This document shows positions 9,570-17,724 of a DNA stretch of 64,000 bases, in pieces (within the stretch, counting starts at the first letter, position 1; each line of letters begins with the position of its first letter). The DNA lies in NCBI GenBank assembly GCA_963702105.1, contig OY969712.1:2232001-2296000 (forward strand). Reading direction: 5' to 3'. The notes below the pieces were generated by a model. It was not told where the DNA came from, made no database searches, and saw only the letters and a list, made by a program, of their open reading frames with translations. The translations under genes and the position numbers were made by a program. The stretch comes from ZC4RG20 sp963702105. GTDB lineage: Bacteria; Pseudomonadota; Gammaproteobacteria; Steroidobacterales; Rariloculaceae.

Positions 9570-9795
9570 TCGCCTCAGCGCCGCGCGCCCCCGGGGCGCG
9601 CGCCCGGCAGCGATCGGGCTTCGTGGGACATGGCTTGCTTGGACCTCCTTCGAGCGCGGCGACGCTCCTCCGGCCGGCCCATCCAAAATCCGTACCATCT
9701 CGGCGCCTCGACCCGCATGGGGGCCGGAATCGGAGGCGTGGCGCCGCGCACGAGCCGGGCTTTCTCGCCGGCGCCCGAATGCTTAAACTGCACCC

Positions 9796-9999
9796 ATGTT
9801 CGGTTGGCCGCAGCATCCCTCGTCGCCCGCCGCACCCGCGCAGGGCGCGGAGTGGCAGCCGCCCGAAGAGACGCCCCCGCCCGAGTCTCCGCCGCCCGAG
9901 CTGCCGGGCGAGCCGGCCGAGCAGCCGCCCGCGCGCCCCGAGGAAGTGCCGCCGGATCCGGGGCGCCCGACCGAGCTTCCGGAAGACAGGCCCGGCTGA
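9796..9999 (+). CDS. small proline/glutamate-rich hypothetical protein
   Basis: A possible 67-residue protein beginning MFGWPQHPSS, made mostly of Pro, Glu, Ala and Arg (PPPESPPPELPGEPAEQPP). No domain is recognised and no clear ribosome site precedes it. It is followed after 7 bp by a perfect 42-bp hairpin that could end its transcript. Composition alone could arise by chance in such GC-rich DNA, so this is tentative. Confidence 0.35.
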   Translation: MFGWPQHPSSPAAPAQGAEWQPPEETPPPESPPPELPGEPAEQPPARPEEVPPDPGRPTELPEDRPG

Positions 10000-10006
10000 G
10001 ACGTCA

Positions 10007-10048
10007 TTCGCCCCAATACGTATTCGCATGAATACGTATTGGGGCGAA
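10007..10048. repeat. perfect 19-bp inverted repeat with 4-nt loop
   Basis: The left arm is ttcgccccaatacgtattc (10007-10025), the loop gcat, and the right arm 10030-10048 is its exact reverse complement. No T-tract follows, so it is not a standard intrinsic terminator, but it is strong enough to act as a bidirectional stop or an mRNA-stabilising hairpin. It is notably more AT-rich than its surroundings and lies between the proline-rich ORF and the BCAM0308-like gene. Confidence 0.9.
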
Positions 10049-10107
10049 GGCGGCGCCCCTCGATAATGCCCCGCGACGCATAGGCGATCGTCGCGGAGTC
10101 ATCGTCG

Positions 10108-10608
10108 ATGAAACGGCACCAGGAACACGGCAAGTCAAGGCTCGGCAACCCCGGGCTCGCGGAGCGCGTGCACGACCCGTACAGGGCCGAGGCCAAGCTG
10201 CCGGAGCCCACGCGCTGCCCGGACTGCGGAGCGGTTTACAGCGAGGGGCGTTGGCGCTGGGCCGAGGCCCCGGCCGGGGCACACGAGTCCCGCTGCCCCG
10301 CCTGCCGCCGAATAGAGGACGGCTACCCGGCCGGCGAGCTGATCCTCTCGGGCGCGTTCGTTCACGCCCACGAGGCGGAGCTGCTCGGTCTGGTCCGCAA
10401 CGAGGAAGCGGCCGAGCGCCGCGAGCACCCGCTCCACCGAATCATGGGGACAGAAAGGCGCAGCGACGGGCTGCGGCTCACGACGACGGACATCCATCTG
10501 CCGCGCCGCATCGGCCACGCCCTCGAGGCCGCCTGGGACGGCGAGCTCACGACGCACTACGACGAGCAAGGCTATTCGGCACGCGTCGTCTGGACGCGCG
10601 AAGACTGA
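10108..10608 (+). CDS. BCAM0308-like zinc-ribbon protein
   Basis: A 166-residue cytoplasmic protein with a zinc ribbon of two CxxC pairs (RCPDCGAVY and RCPACRRIEDGYPAG), then a mixed alpha/beta region ending HYDEQGYSARVVW. The layout matches the BCAM0308 family, which recalls the NMD3-type zinc ribbon. Function is unknown; nucleic-acid binding is only a guess from the ribbon. The start ATG at 10108 has a GGAG about 9 bases upstream. It has a separate promoter region from the next gene. Confidence 0.75.
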   Translation: MKRHQEHGKSRLGNPGLAERVHDPYRAEAKLPEPTRCPDCGAVYSEGRWRWAEAPAGAHESRCPACRRIEDGYPAGELILSGAFVHAHEAELLGLVRNEEAAERREHPLHRIMGTERRSDGLRLTTTDIHLPRRIGHALEAAWDGELTTHYDEQGYSARVVWTRED

Positions 10609-10710
10609 GCTCCCGCGCCCCTCTGCGGCATGCCCTGCTTCGGCCGCCTTTCGGACGGGCCGCCCGCCGTGTAAACTGCAAATCGTTCTCGATAAGCCAG
10701 TGCACACCGA

Positions 10711-12213
10711 ATGTACGTCAAGGGCGAGCTGGCCCGGCACCTGCTCGACGCCGCACCCGATCCCATCATCGTCGCGAACCAGCGCGGCGAGATCGTCTTC
10801 GCCAATTCGCAGGTCAAGGAAGTTTTCGGCTACGAGCCTGCGGAGCTCCTGGACCGCCCGCTCGAAGTCCTGCTGCCGGAGCGCTTTCGCGAAGCTCACC
10901 GGCGGCATCGGGACGGATTCTTCGCTGCCCCCCGCCCGCGGGCCATGGGGGCCGGCATCGCCCTTTTTGGCTTGCATCGGGATGGGCGCGAGTTTCCCGT
11001 CGAGGTGAGCCTGAGCCCGCTCTTTGCGGAGTCGGGCCTGCTGGTCTCGAGCGCGATTCGCGACGTCACGGCGCAGCGTGAGACGGAACGGCGGCTCGCC
11101 GCGGCCGACCGCGCCAAGAGCCGGTTCCTGGCGGCCGCGAGCCACGACCTGCGCCAGCCGCTGCAGGCCCTGAACCTGCTGAACAAGGCCATCGCGCGGC
11201 AGGTCGATGACAACGAGCTGGCCGCCTCGATCGTCGCAAAGCAACAGGAGGCGTTGGGCTCCATGTCGGCGCTTCTGAACTCGCTGCTCGACATCAGCAA
11301 GCTCGACGCGGGCGTCGTCGTGCCGAACCCCGTGGACTGCGACGCGGACGAGATCCTCGATCGCCTGCGCGTCAACCACGAGCAGCAGGCGCTCGAGAAG
11401 GGCCTGCGCTTCACGGTCTCGGGCTGCCGCGCGGCGGTCTACACGGACCCGGCGCTGCTGCAGCAAATCCTCGCGAATCTCGTGGGCAACGCCGTGCGTT
11501 ACACGCTCGAGGGCGAAGTCGCGGTGAGCTGCAGGGACAGCGGCGACAGGCACGTGCGCTTCGAGGTCCGCGATACGGGCTTAGGTATCGCGAACGACGA
11601 GCTCGAACGCATATTCGAGGAGTTCTACCAGATCGATCACGGCTCGCAGCGCCCGGAAGGCCTCGGGCTCGGGCTTTCCATCGTGAAGCGCCTCGCGGCG
11701 CTGCTCGGCTTCGAGCTCGAGGTCACGTCGAGCCCGGGTCGCGGCACCGCATTCTCGTTCGCCGTCGAGCGAGGCCGGAACCGGGGCGTCGCGCCCGTCG
11801 CGCCGGCCCCGGCGGCGCGCGCAGCCGGCGGCACGATCCTCATCGTGGACGACGAGCGGCCCGTCGCCGAAGCCACGAAGATGCTGCTGGAGATCGAAGG
11901 CTTCGGGGTGCGGCTTGCGACCTGCGAGCGCGAGGCGCTCGCCGAGGCGCGGGCGCACCGCCCCGATCTGGTCATCAGCGACTATCACCTGCGTGGCGGC
12001 GAGACGGGCCTCGGAGTCGCGCTCAGCGTGCGGCGCGAGCTGCAGACGGAGATCCCTGTCGTCTTCGTGACCGGCGATACCTCGAAGCTTTCGGCCGAGG
12101 CAGCGAACCTCGGCAGCGCCGACTTCCTCACGAAGCCGCTGGAGCCCGACGATCTCCTCGCCATCGTGCGGCGCCGGCTCGCCGCAGCGCGGCCGCCCCT
12201 GGCAGTCGGCTAG
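10711..12213 (+). CDS. PAS-containing hybrid sensor histidine kinase
   Basis: A 500-residue soluble kinase: PAS domain (residues ~8-120), HisKA with phospho-acceptor His145 in ASHDLRQPLQAL, HATPase_c (NLVGNAVRYT, DTGLGI, GLGLGLSIVKR), and a C-terminal receiver whose likely phosphorylated Asp is D424 in LVISDYHL. No membrane segment is visible, so it probably senses a cytoplasmic signal. The SHDLRQPLQAL box and domain order resemble the NahK/RpfC-like class of orphan hybrid kinases. It is convergent with a second hybrid kinase and the two genes overlap by four bases (CTAG), so both TAG stops are read from the same palindrome. No separate response regulator is adjacent. Confidence 0.93.
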   Translation: MYVKGELARHLLDAAPDPIIVANQRGEIVFANSQVKEVFGYEPAELLDRPLEVLLPERFREAHRRHRDGFFAAPRPRAMGAGIALFGLHRDGREFPVEVSLSPLFAESGLLVSSAIRDVTAQRETERRLAAADRAKSRFLAAASHDLRQPLQALNLLNKAIARQVDDNELAASIVAKQQEALGSMSALLNSLLDISKLDAGVVVPNPVDCDADEILDRLRVNHEQQALEKGLRFTVSGCRAAVYTDPALLQQILANLVGNAVRYTLEGEVAVSCRDSGDRHVRFEVRDTGLGIANDELERIFEEFYQIDHGSQRPEGLGLGLSIVKRLAALLGFELEVTSSPGRGTAFSFAVERGRNRGVAPVAPAPAARAAGGTILIVDDERPVAEATKMLLEIEGFGVRLATCEREALAEARAHRPDLVISDYHLRGGETGLGVALSVRRELQTEIPVVFVTGDTSKLSAEAANLGSADFLTKPLEPDDLLAIVRRRLAAARPPLAVG

Positions 12214-14777
12214 GTCCTTTCGGGCGCGGATCGCCGATCGGCCTCGGCTCCGAGACGCCATTCCTCGAGCAGAGCTTCCACGTCCGCCCGCCCGACCGGT
12301 TTGACGAGATGGCCGTCGAAACCCGCCTCGCGCGTGCGTTCCCTGTCCTCGCGCCGCCCCCAACCGCTCAGCGCCACCATGCGCAGCGAGTGGGCCCATG
12401 GCTGCTGCCGCAGGCGGCGGCAGGCCTCGTAGCCGTCGAGGCGCGGCATGTCGAGATCGAGCAGCACGACGTCGGGCCGGAACTGCTCGGCCGCCTCCAC
12501 GGCCGCGAGCCCGTCGTAGGCCGTCTGCACTTCGCTGCCCATGAGGCGCAGGAGCCGCGCCAGGGCGTCTGCGCTGTCGGGATCGTCGTCCACGACAAGC
12601 ACGCGGCAGCTGGCCGCCGCCTGCTGCGCCGCGCCTGCCGAGGACGCCGCCGGGGCGTCCGCTTCGTGGCGGACCGCCTCCTCTACGGGTAGACGCAATA
12701 CGAATTCGCTGCCCGTGCCCGGACCGTCGCTGTGCGCCTCGATGACGCCGCCGTGCAGCTCGACGAGCCGCTTGGCCAGATAGAGGCCGATGCCGAGGCC
12801 CCCGGCCTGCTCCGGCGCACGCGGCAGCTTGCCCTGATAGAACACGTCGAAGATGCGCGGCAGGTCCTCGGCCGAAATCCCGATTCCCGAATCGTTGACG
12901 CTGACGAGGCCCTCGCCGTCCTGGCGCGCCACCTTGATCCGGATCCGCCCCTCGCCCTGCGTGAATTTCGAAGCGTTCTTGAGCAGATTGACGATGACCT
13001 GCGTGAGCCGGACCGGATCGCCCGTCGCGTAAATCGGTTCCGACGGCAGCTGCACGATGAGCTGCTGGCCGCTTTGGGCGATCACCGGCCGGCAGGACTC
13101 GATCGCGCCCTGAACGACCTCGGAGAGCTCGAGCCGCTGTTTCTGAATCCCGAGCAGCTCGCGCGTGATGCGCGAGATGTCGAACAGATCGTCGATGAGC
13201 CGCGTCAGATGGCCTACCTGGCGATCGATGACCTCGCGGCTCCAGTTCAGATCCTCGCGCCCGGCACCGTGCAGCAGCTCGGCCGCATAGCGCAGCGGTG
13301 CGAGGGGGTTGCGCAGCTCGTGGGCGAGGGTCGCCAGGAAACGGTCCTTATGGCGGCTCGCGGCGCGCAGCGCATCGTCGCTGGCCCTGCGGTCGGTCAC
13401 GTCGAGCAGCGTGCCGCTCACGAGCGCCACGGGCTTGCCGGCCAGAGAGAGCTCCGAGCGGACCTGCCCGCACTGCTGAATCCAAAGCTGCCGGCCGTCC
13501 TCCCGCAGCCAGCGGAACTCCGCCTCGAAGTGGCCGTTTCCCGCCGGGTCGCGCGCGGCGAGGAGCGCTTCGCGGCACCGCTCCACGTCTTCGGAGTGGA
13601 CCCGGCGCTCGAAGGCGGCGTTCGTGGCCGGCCCGCGCTCGGGGCCGAGCCCGAGGATCCCGCGCGCGCGCTCGTCGAGCGTGAGCCGGTCGCGTTCGGG
13701 TTGCCACTCCCAAGTGCCGAGCCGCGAGGCGTCGAGCGAAGACTGCAGCCGAGCCTCGTGGCGCGCGAGCGCGCGCTCACGGAGGCGCTCGGCGAGCACC
13801 GCTGCCGCGCGGGCGGTGAAAACATCGCAAAGGGCTTGCTCCGCGGGCTGCGGCCGATGCGGCTCGCGGAAGTAGGTCGAGACGACGCCGAGCAGCCTGC
13901 CCGGTCCGTCGAGCAGCGGCGTCGAGACGATGGCCCGGAAGCCGACCGCGGCGGCCGTCCCGCGCAGCGGTGCGAAGCGCGTTTCGGTCGCGAGGTCCTC
14001 GGCCACGACGCGCGTGCCCGTCGCCGCGGCGAGCGTGCAGGCCGTGCCCGCCTCACTCTCCGACGTCACGGGCATTTCGGCGAAGCGATCGACCGCGGCG
14101 GCATCGAGGCCTCTGTGGGCCAGCAGGTGCAGCGCCTGCGTCTCGGGATCGTATATCTGGGCGGCCGCAAAATCGGCACCCTGCAGGGCGGCCACCGCAT
14201 CGACGATCTTGTCGACCGCCCTCTGCAGGCCGCGCGTTGCGCGCAACTCGGCCGCGAGCTCCTCGACACACGGGTCCGCTGCAGTTCCCGGAGGCGCGAG
14301 CGCGGGCGAGCGCTCGAGCGCGGCCGAAACGTCGCGGAGGACCTCGTGGGGAATCGGCGTCAGCGCGCAGACGGCGCCGCCGACGGCACCATTCCGGTGC
14401 CGCAAGGGAAGACAGGAAGCCTCGAGCGCTGAATCCTCTGCGCGAGTGTGGACCGTCTCACCTGAGCACGCACGCTCCAGGGCACCCGCGAGCCCGGAGG
14501 AGATTTGCGCGCAGTGCGCGTGGCACGGCCGCCCTAGGAAATCGTAGCCCCCGCCGGCGAGGGCCGCGAAGGCATCGTTGTAGAAGGCGATGCAGTCTTG
14601 ACCCCAGGCGACGAGCATCGGAACGTGCGAGCTCAGGGCCACCTCGATCGCGGTGCGCAACGGCTGGGCCCACCCATCGGGCGGCCCGAGTGGGCTGCTC
14701 GACCAATCGGCAGCGCGCATTTTGCGGCCGGCCTCGCCGCCCTCCGGGGGCCAGTGGACTTCGCCCCCGGGGGTCAT
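12210..14777 (-). CDS. GAF/PAS hybrid sensor histidine kinase
   Basis: About 855 residues from the ATG at 14777 (MTPGGEVHWPPEGG); a start at ATG 14897 would add about 40 residues. In order: an N-terminal PAS-like segment (LVAWGQDCIAFYNDAF), a GAF domain (DFAAAQIYDPETQALHLLA), a PAS/PAC segment (FRWLREDGRQLWIQQ), HisKA (LAHELRNPLAPLRY), HATPase_c (VNLLKNASKFT, GLGIGLYLAKRLVELH) and a receiver (VLVVDDDPDSADALA, with likely acceptor Asp in VVLLDLDMPRLDG). No transmembrane helix is seen. It lies opposite another hybrid kinase and shares a CTAG stop with it. The signal sensed is unknown. Confidence 0.9.
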   Translation of the reverse strand: MTPGGEVHWPPEGGEAGRKMRAADWSSSPLGPPDGWAQPLRTAIEVALSSHVPMLVAWGQDCIAFYNDAFAALAGGGYDFLGRPCHAHCAQISSGLAGALERACSGETVHTRAEDSALEASCLPLRHRNGAVGGAVCALTPIPHEVLRDVSAALERSPALAPPGTAADPCVEELAAELRATRGLQRAVDKIVDAVAALQGADFAAAQIYDPETQALHLLAHRGLDAAAVDRFAEMPVTSESEAGTACTLAAATGTRVVAEDLATETRFAPLRGTAAAVGFRAIVSTPLLDGPGRLLGVVSTYFREPHRPQPAEQALCDVFTARAAAVLAERLRERALARHEARLQSSLDASRLGTWEWQPERDRLTLDERARGILGLGPERGPATNAAFERRVHSEDVERCREALLAARDPAGNGHFEAEFRWLREDGRQLWIQQCGQVRSELSLAGKPVALVSGTLLDVTDRRASDDALRAASRHKDRFLATLAHELRNPLAPLRYAAELLHGAGREDLNWSREVIDRQVGHLTRLIDDLFDISRITRELLGIQKQRLELSEVVQGAIESCRPVIAQSGQQLIVQLPSEPIYATGDPVRLTQVIVNLLKNASKFTQGEGRIRIKVARQDGEGLVSVNDSGIGISAEDLPRIFDVFYQGKLPRAPEQAGGLGIGLYLAKRLVELHGGVIEAHSDGPGTGSEFVLRLPVEEAVRHEADAPAASSAGAAQQAAASCRVLVVDDDPDSADALARLLRLMGSEVQTAYDGLAAVEAAEQFRPDVVLLDLDMPRLDGYEACRRLRQQPWAHSLRMVALSGWGRREDRERTREAGFDGHLVKPVGRADVEALLEEWRLGAEADRRSAPERT

Positions 14778-15267
14778 GAGCCGGACGGCGAGAGTCCCGG
14801 TCCCGGCAGCAGAGCAGCGAATTGGACAGCCTCGCACCCGATCACGTGAGCCCCGTTCATTACACTCAGAAAAGTCTGAACGAGTTGTATCGGCCATGCA
14901 AGCAGTGTGCAGTACCGATGGCCTCGCTCGCCGTCGCCGCCGCACGTTCGTTGTTCCGCGTATCCCGCGGCGCAGCGGCGTCGGCCGACTCGAGGACGGG
15001 CAATTCGGCTCTCTCCCCGCCCGCCGGTCGAGATATGTGCTGGTCAGCAATGATCGTGCCAGCCGGAAGCGTTGAGATGCGATGCGCCGCACGATGCCCG
15101 GCTCGAGACGCTCCGGCCGGCCGCGCCGCCGTGGCCGCGGGCCCTCGGGGACCTGTGGCATTCCAGTATGCGGAAAGGGACCTCTAAAACTTGCGTTGCT
15201 AACCGAAAGCGCGTTGCGTTGCTAACCGAAAGCGCGCCGCGTTGCTATCCGAAAGCGCGCCGCGACG
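14778..15267. other. intergenic region with tandem repeats
   Basis: About 490 bp between the 5' end of the hybrid kinase and the 3' end of corA. It must contain the kinase promoter (minus strand). The start could lie at 14897, within this stretch. The right end carries the three tandem 23-bp repeats listed separately. No other gene was recognised. Confidence 0.5.
15193..15261. repeat. three tandem 23-bp repeats
   Basis: Three head-to-tail units (15193-15215, 15216-15238, 15239-15261) share the core gttgctaaccgaaagcgcg, with one substitution (aac to atc) in the third unit and a tt/cc difference at the end of the first. The array ends 6 bp before the corA stop codon, so it occupies the corA 3' untranslated region. 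Confidence 0.9.
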
Positions 15268-16251
15268 CTACAGCCACCGCTTCCACTTGAAGTAAAGGTA
15301 CGGCAGCACGCCACAGAACAGCATGAGCCCAAGGGCGTACGGATAGCCGAACAGCCAATCGAGCTCGGGCATGTGCCTGAAATTCATGCCGTAGATGGAC
15401 GCGATCAGCGTCGGCGGTAGAAACACGACTGCCGCGACGGAGAAGATCTTGATGATGTTGTTTTGTTCGATGTTGATCATTCCGAGCGTCGCGTCGAGCA
15501 GGAACGTGATCTTCTGCGACAGGAACGATGAATGGTCCGTCAGTGACTGGATGTCGCGCGCCAGCGTACCGAGGCGCCCCCGCAGGTCCGGGTCATCCGT
15601 GCCCTGGGTCTTGACCTGGCGCAGGAAGCCCCCGAGCCGCTCGAGCGTGAGCAGGCTGTCGCGGATCTTCGAGTTCAGGTCGCCCTTGCGGCCGATCGCC
15701 TCGAGCCATTGCTGGAAGTCGCGGCTCGGCCGGCCCGTGCTGCCGTTGACCTGGAAGATGCCGCGCGAGATGCCTTCAACGTCGCGCCCGACGCGCTCGA
15801 TGATGTCGGCGAGCCGGTCCACGATGATTTCGAGCAGCGCGATGAGCGCTCCGAAGCCCGTCGTGGCGCCGAGCGGCACCCTGAACGCGCGCTGCAGAAA
15901 GGTCTGGAATGCGCGCGGATCGTGATAGCGGACCGTGATGAGGCGGTCCCCCGTCAGGACGAACGTCACGGGCGCCATCTCGGGGTCGTCGCGGTCGGCC
16001 TGCGCCGGCAGCTGGGCGGTCATGAAAGCCGATCCCTCTTCCATGTACAGCCGGCTCGAGACCTCGATCTCCTCCATCTCCTCGCGCGTCGGGATGTTGA
16101 TTCCGACGGCACGCTCGAGAAGGCCCTCCTCCTCGCTCGTCGGATCGAGCAGGTCGATCCAGACGACCGCATCGAGCTCGTTCGCGATATCCCGGTCGAG
16201 CTCGGCCAGCCGCCGCAGCCGGCCCCGTTCGTTGACGTAGGCGTTGATCAT
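15268..16251 (-). CDS. corA: CorA family Mg2+/Co2+ transporter
   Basis: A 327-residue inner-membrane divalent cation channel. It has a long cytoplasmic N-terminal domain (MINAYVNERGRL, WIDLLDPTSEEE) and two C-terminal transmembrane helices. The diagnostic selectivity motif YGMNF is present in SIYGMNFRHMPELDW, followed by the second helix and a basic tail (YFKWKRWL). Length and layout are normal for CorA; the N terminus resembles the Salmonella-type subgroup. No riboswitch-like leader was identified upstream (16252-16350). Confidence 0.93.
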   Translation of the reverse strand: MINAYVNERGRLRRLAELDRDIANELDAVVWIDLLDPTSEEEGLLERAVGINIPTREEMEEIEVSSRLYMEEGSAFMTAQLPAQADRDDPEMAPVTFVLTGDRLITVRYHDPRAFQTFLQRAFRVPLGATTGFGALIALLEIIVDRLADIIERVGRDVEGISRGIFQVNGSTGRPSRDFQQWLEAIGRKGDLNSKIRDSLLTLERLGGFLRQVKTQGTDDPDLRGRLGTLARDIQSLTDHSSFLSQKITFLLDATLGMINIEQNNIIKIFSVAAVVFLPPTLIASIYGMNFRHMPELDWLFGYPYALGLMLFCGVLPYLYFKWKRWL

Positions 16252-16350
16252 GGTTGGACGGGGCTCCCCCGGGCCGACGACAGACGGCAGGCATGTTACC
16301 CTGCTTCCATGCGGGATGGACGGCCCCTTCGATTCGGCCTCCGCCAGCCC

Positions 16351-16544
16351 TCAGTTCACCTCGATCTCGATTCCTTCGCCCAGGAAGCAGACCTCACCCG
16401 GAATCTTCGCGGCATCCTCGAGCGGCGTCTCGTAGGACCGGGCTGCGTAGGCGAACACGCGCCCGTCCGCTTCGACATCGAAGTACGTGGCCTCGCCCTT
16501 GTAAGCGTATACCGTCCGCCACCGTCGGCCATCGTCAGCCTCAT
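16351..16544 (-). pseudogene. remnant of a DUF427 protein
   Basis: The reading frame WRTVYAYKGEATYFDV ... GEVCFLGEGIEIEVN matches the C-terminal half of DUF427 proteins (the Y-KGEA-Y strand). The N-terminal half expected in this family is absent. A well-placed ribosome site (AAAGGAG) and ATG at 16544 exist just upstream, but they read one base out of frame with the DUF427 sequence. This looks like a decayed gene with a 5' deletion and a frameshift. The alternative of a fully open frame starting near 16698 gives an N terminus that is arginine-rich and unlike the family. Confidence 0.6.
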
Positions 16545-16691
16545 GGCTTGCTCTCCTTTGCCGTCGGCCCGAGGCAAGAACCGCGCCGCCCTCTGCGCGC
16601 CTTCGGCGCCGGTCCGTCGTCTGGCACCAAAGTTGCTGCGGCAGTGCGACGCGGCGGAGAAAGATGCAATGAGGGAGGGGTAGCGAGCCGA

Positions 16692-17360
16692 ATGCCATCC
16701 GAGGGAACTCACCGCCGAGCGGCCTCGGCTCGGGACTTCCGGCCCGCGCAGCATTCGCTCGCCGCGGCGCGGCGTGCCGCGGCGGCGTGCCGCGGCTGCG
16801 GGCTTTGGCAGCATGCGAACCAGACGGTCTTCGGCGAGGGTCTGCGCCGGGCGCGGCTCATGCTTGTCGGTGAGATGCCCGGCGATCGCGAGGACCAGGC
16901 GGGCAAGCCGTTCGTCGGGCCGGCCGGCCGTATGCTGGACGCCGGCCTCGAGGCGGCCGGCATCGACCGCAGCGAGGTCTACGTCACGAACGTCGTCAAG
17001 CATTTCAAATGGGAACCGCGCGGCAAGCGCCGGCTGCACAAGCGGCCCTCGAGCGCAGAGGCGGCGGCCTGCATGCCCTGGCTCGAGCTCGAGATCGAGC
17101 TCGTCGAGCCCCGTATCATCGTGTGTCTCGGCGCGACCGCGGCGCACGCGCTGATCGGCCGCAGCTTCTCGGTCCTGCGCGACCGCGGCCGCTTCGTGAG
17201 CTCGGCGCACGCGGCACGCGTGACGGCCACCGTGCATCCTTCGGCACTGCTTCGATTGCCCCACGGGGCCGATCGCGCCGCGGAGATCGAGAAGTTCGAG
17301 GCCGATCTCGCGAAGGTCCGGCGCGAGCTCGAACACCTTACGAGCGCCGCGTCAAGCTGA
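16692..17360 (+). CDS. udgX: UdgX-type uracil-DNA glycosylase
   Basis: About 222 residues, a uracil-DNA glycosylase of the iron-sulfur family. Four cysteines fit a 4Fe-4S cluster (CRGCGLW, ACMPWL, VCLGA). Motif A is GEMPGDREDQAGKPFVGPAGR (residues ~60 onward) and motif B is TVHPSALLR. The inserted loop GKRRLHKRP (residues 111-119, His116) is the hallmark of UdgX, which bonds covalently to DNA at the uracil site through that histidine. In the UdgX enzymes I know the motif is GEQPGD; here the Gln position is Met62. I chose ATG at 16692, preceded by a purine-rich GGGAGGGG. It lies upstream of DUF1496 and PolX genes on the same strand. Confidence 0.85.
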   Translation: MPSEGTHRRAASARDFRPAQHSLAAARRAAAACRGCGLWQHANQTVFGEGLRRARLMLVGEMPGDREDQAGKPFVGPAGRMLDAGLEAAGIDRSEVYVTNVVKHFKWEPRGKRRLHKRPSSAEAAACMPWLELEIELVEPRIIVCLGATAAHALIGRSFSVLRDRGRFVSSAHAARVTATVHPSALLRLPHGADRAAEIEKFEADLAKVRRELEHLTSAASS

Positions 17361-17473
17361 TGAAAGCCGTGCGCCTTCGGGCCTTACGGGCGCCCGGAAC
17401 TCGACGCTATGCTTGACGTTCGAATCGCGGCACCGCATCGGTGCCGCCGTCACAGAAGATGGAGGGAGGCAAG

Positions 17474-17716
17474 ATGGCCAACAGGACCCTCGACCTTGGC
17501 GCTCAGGATCCGGAGCTCAGGAATTCACCGATCGCCGACGAAAGCGACGAGGACACCGAGAGCCTTCGCGAGACCGTGCCCGAGGACTCGCCGCTTTGCT
17601 ATTTCAACGGCCGCGCGTATGCCGACGGCACGCTCGTGCGCAGCGGCACGACGACGCTGCGGTGCGAGCGCGGGCTCTGGGTGGAGGCGGGCCCGGGCGA
17701 CCCCGAGAACCCTTAA
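17474..17716 (+). CDS. DUF1496 family small protein
   Basis: An 80-residue protein (MANRTLDLGAQ...) with an acidic N-terminal region and a C-terminal DUF1496-like module: LCYFNGRAYADGT, then LRCERGLWVEAG, with two conserved cysteines and a Trp. Function unknown. I chose ATG at 17474 because a GGAGGGAGG ribosome site lies just upstream; longer in-frame starts at 17441 and 17459 exist. It ends 8 bp before the TTG start of polX, so the two are probably co-transcribed. Confidence 0.75.
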   Translation: MANRTLDLGAQDPELRNSPIADESDEDTESLRETVPEDSPLCYFNGRAYADGTLVRSGTTTLRCERGLWVEAGPGDPENP

Positions 17717-17724
17717 CTGCCGCC

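Noticed and set aside
15193..15261. Possible CRISPR array
   Set aside because: The 23-bp units are directly adjacent with no spacers, and no cas genes are in the window.
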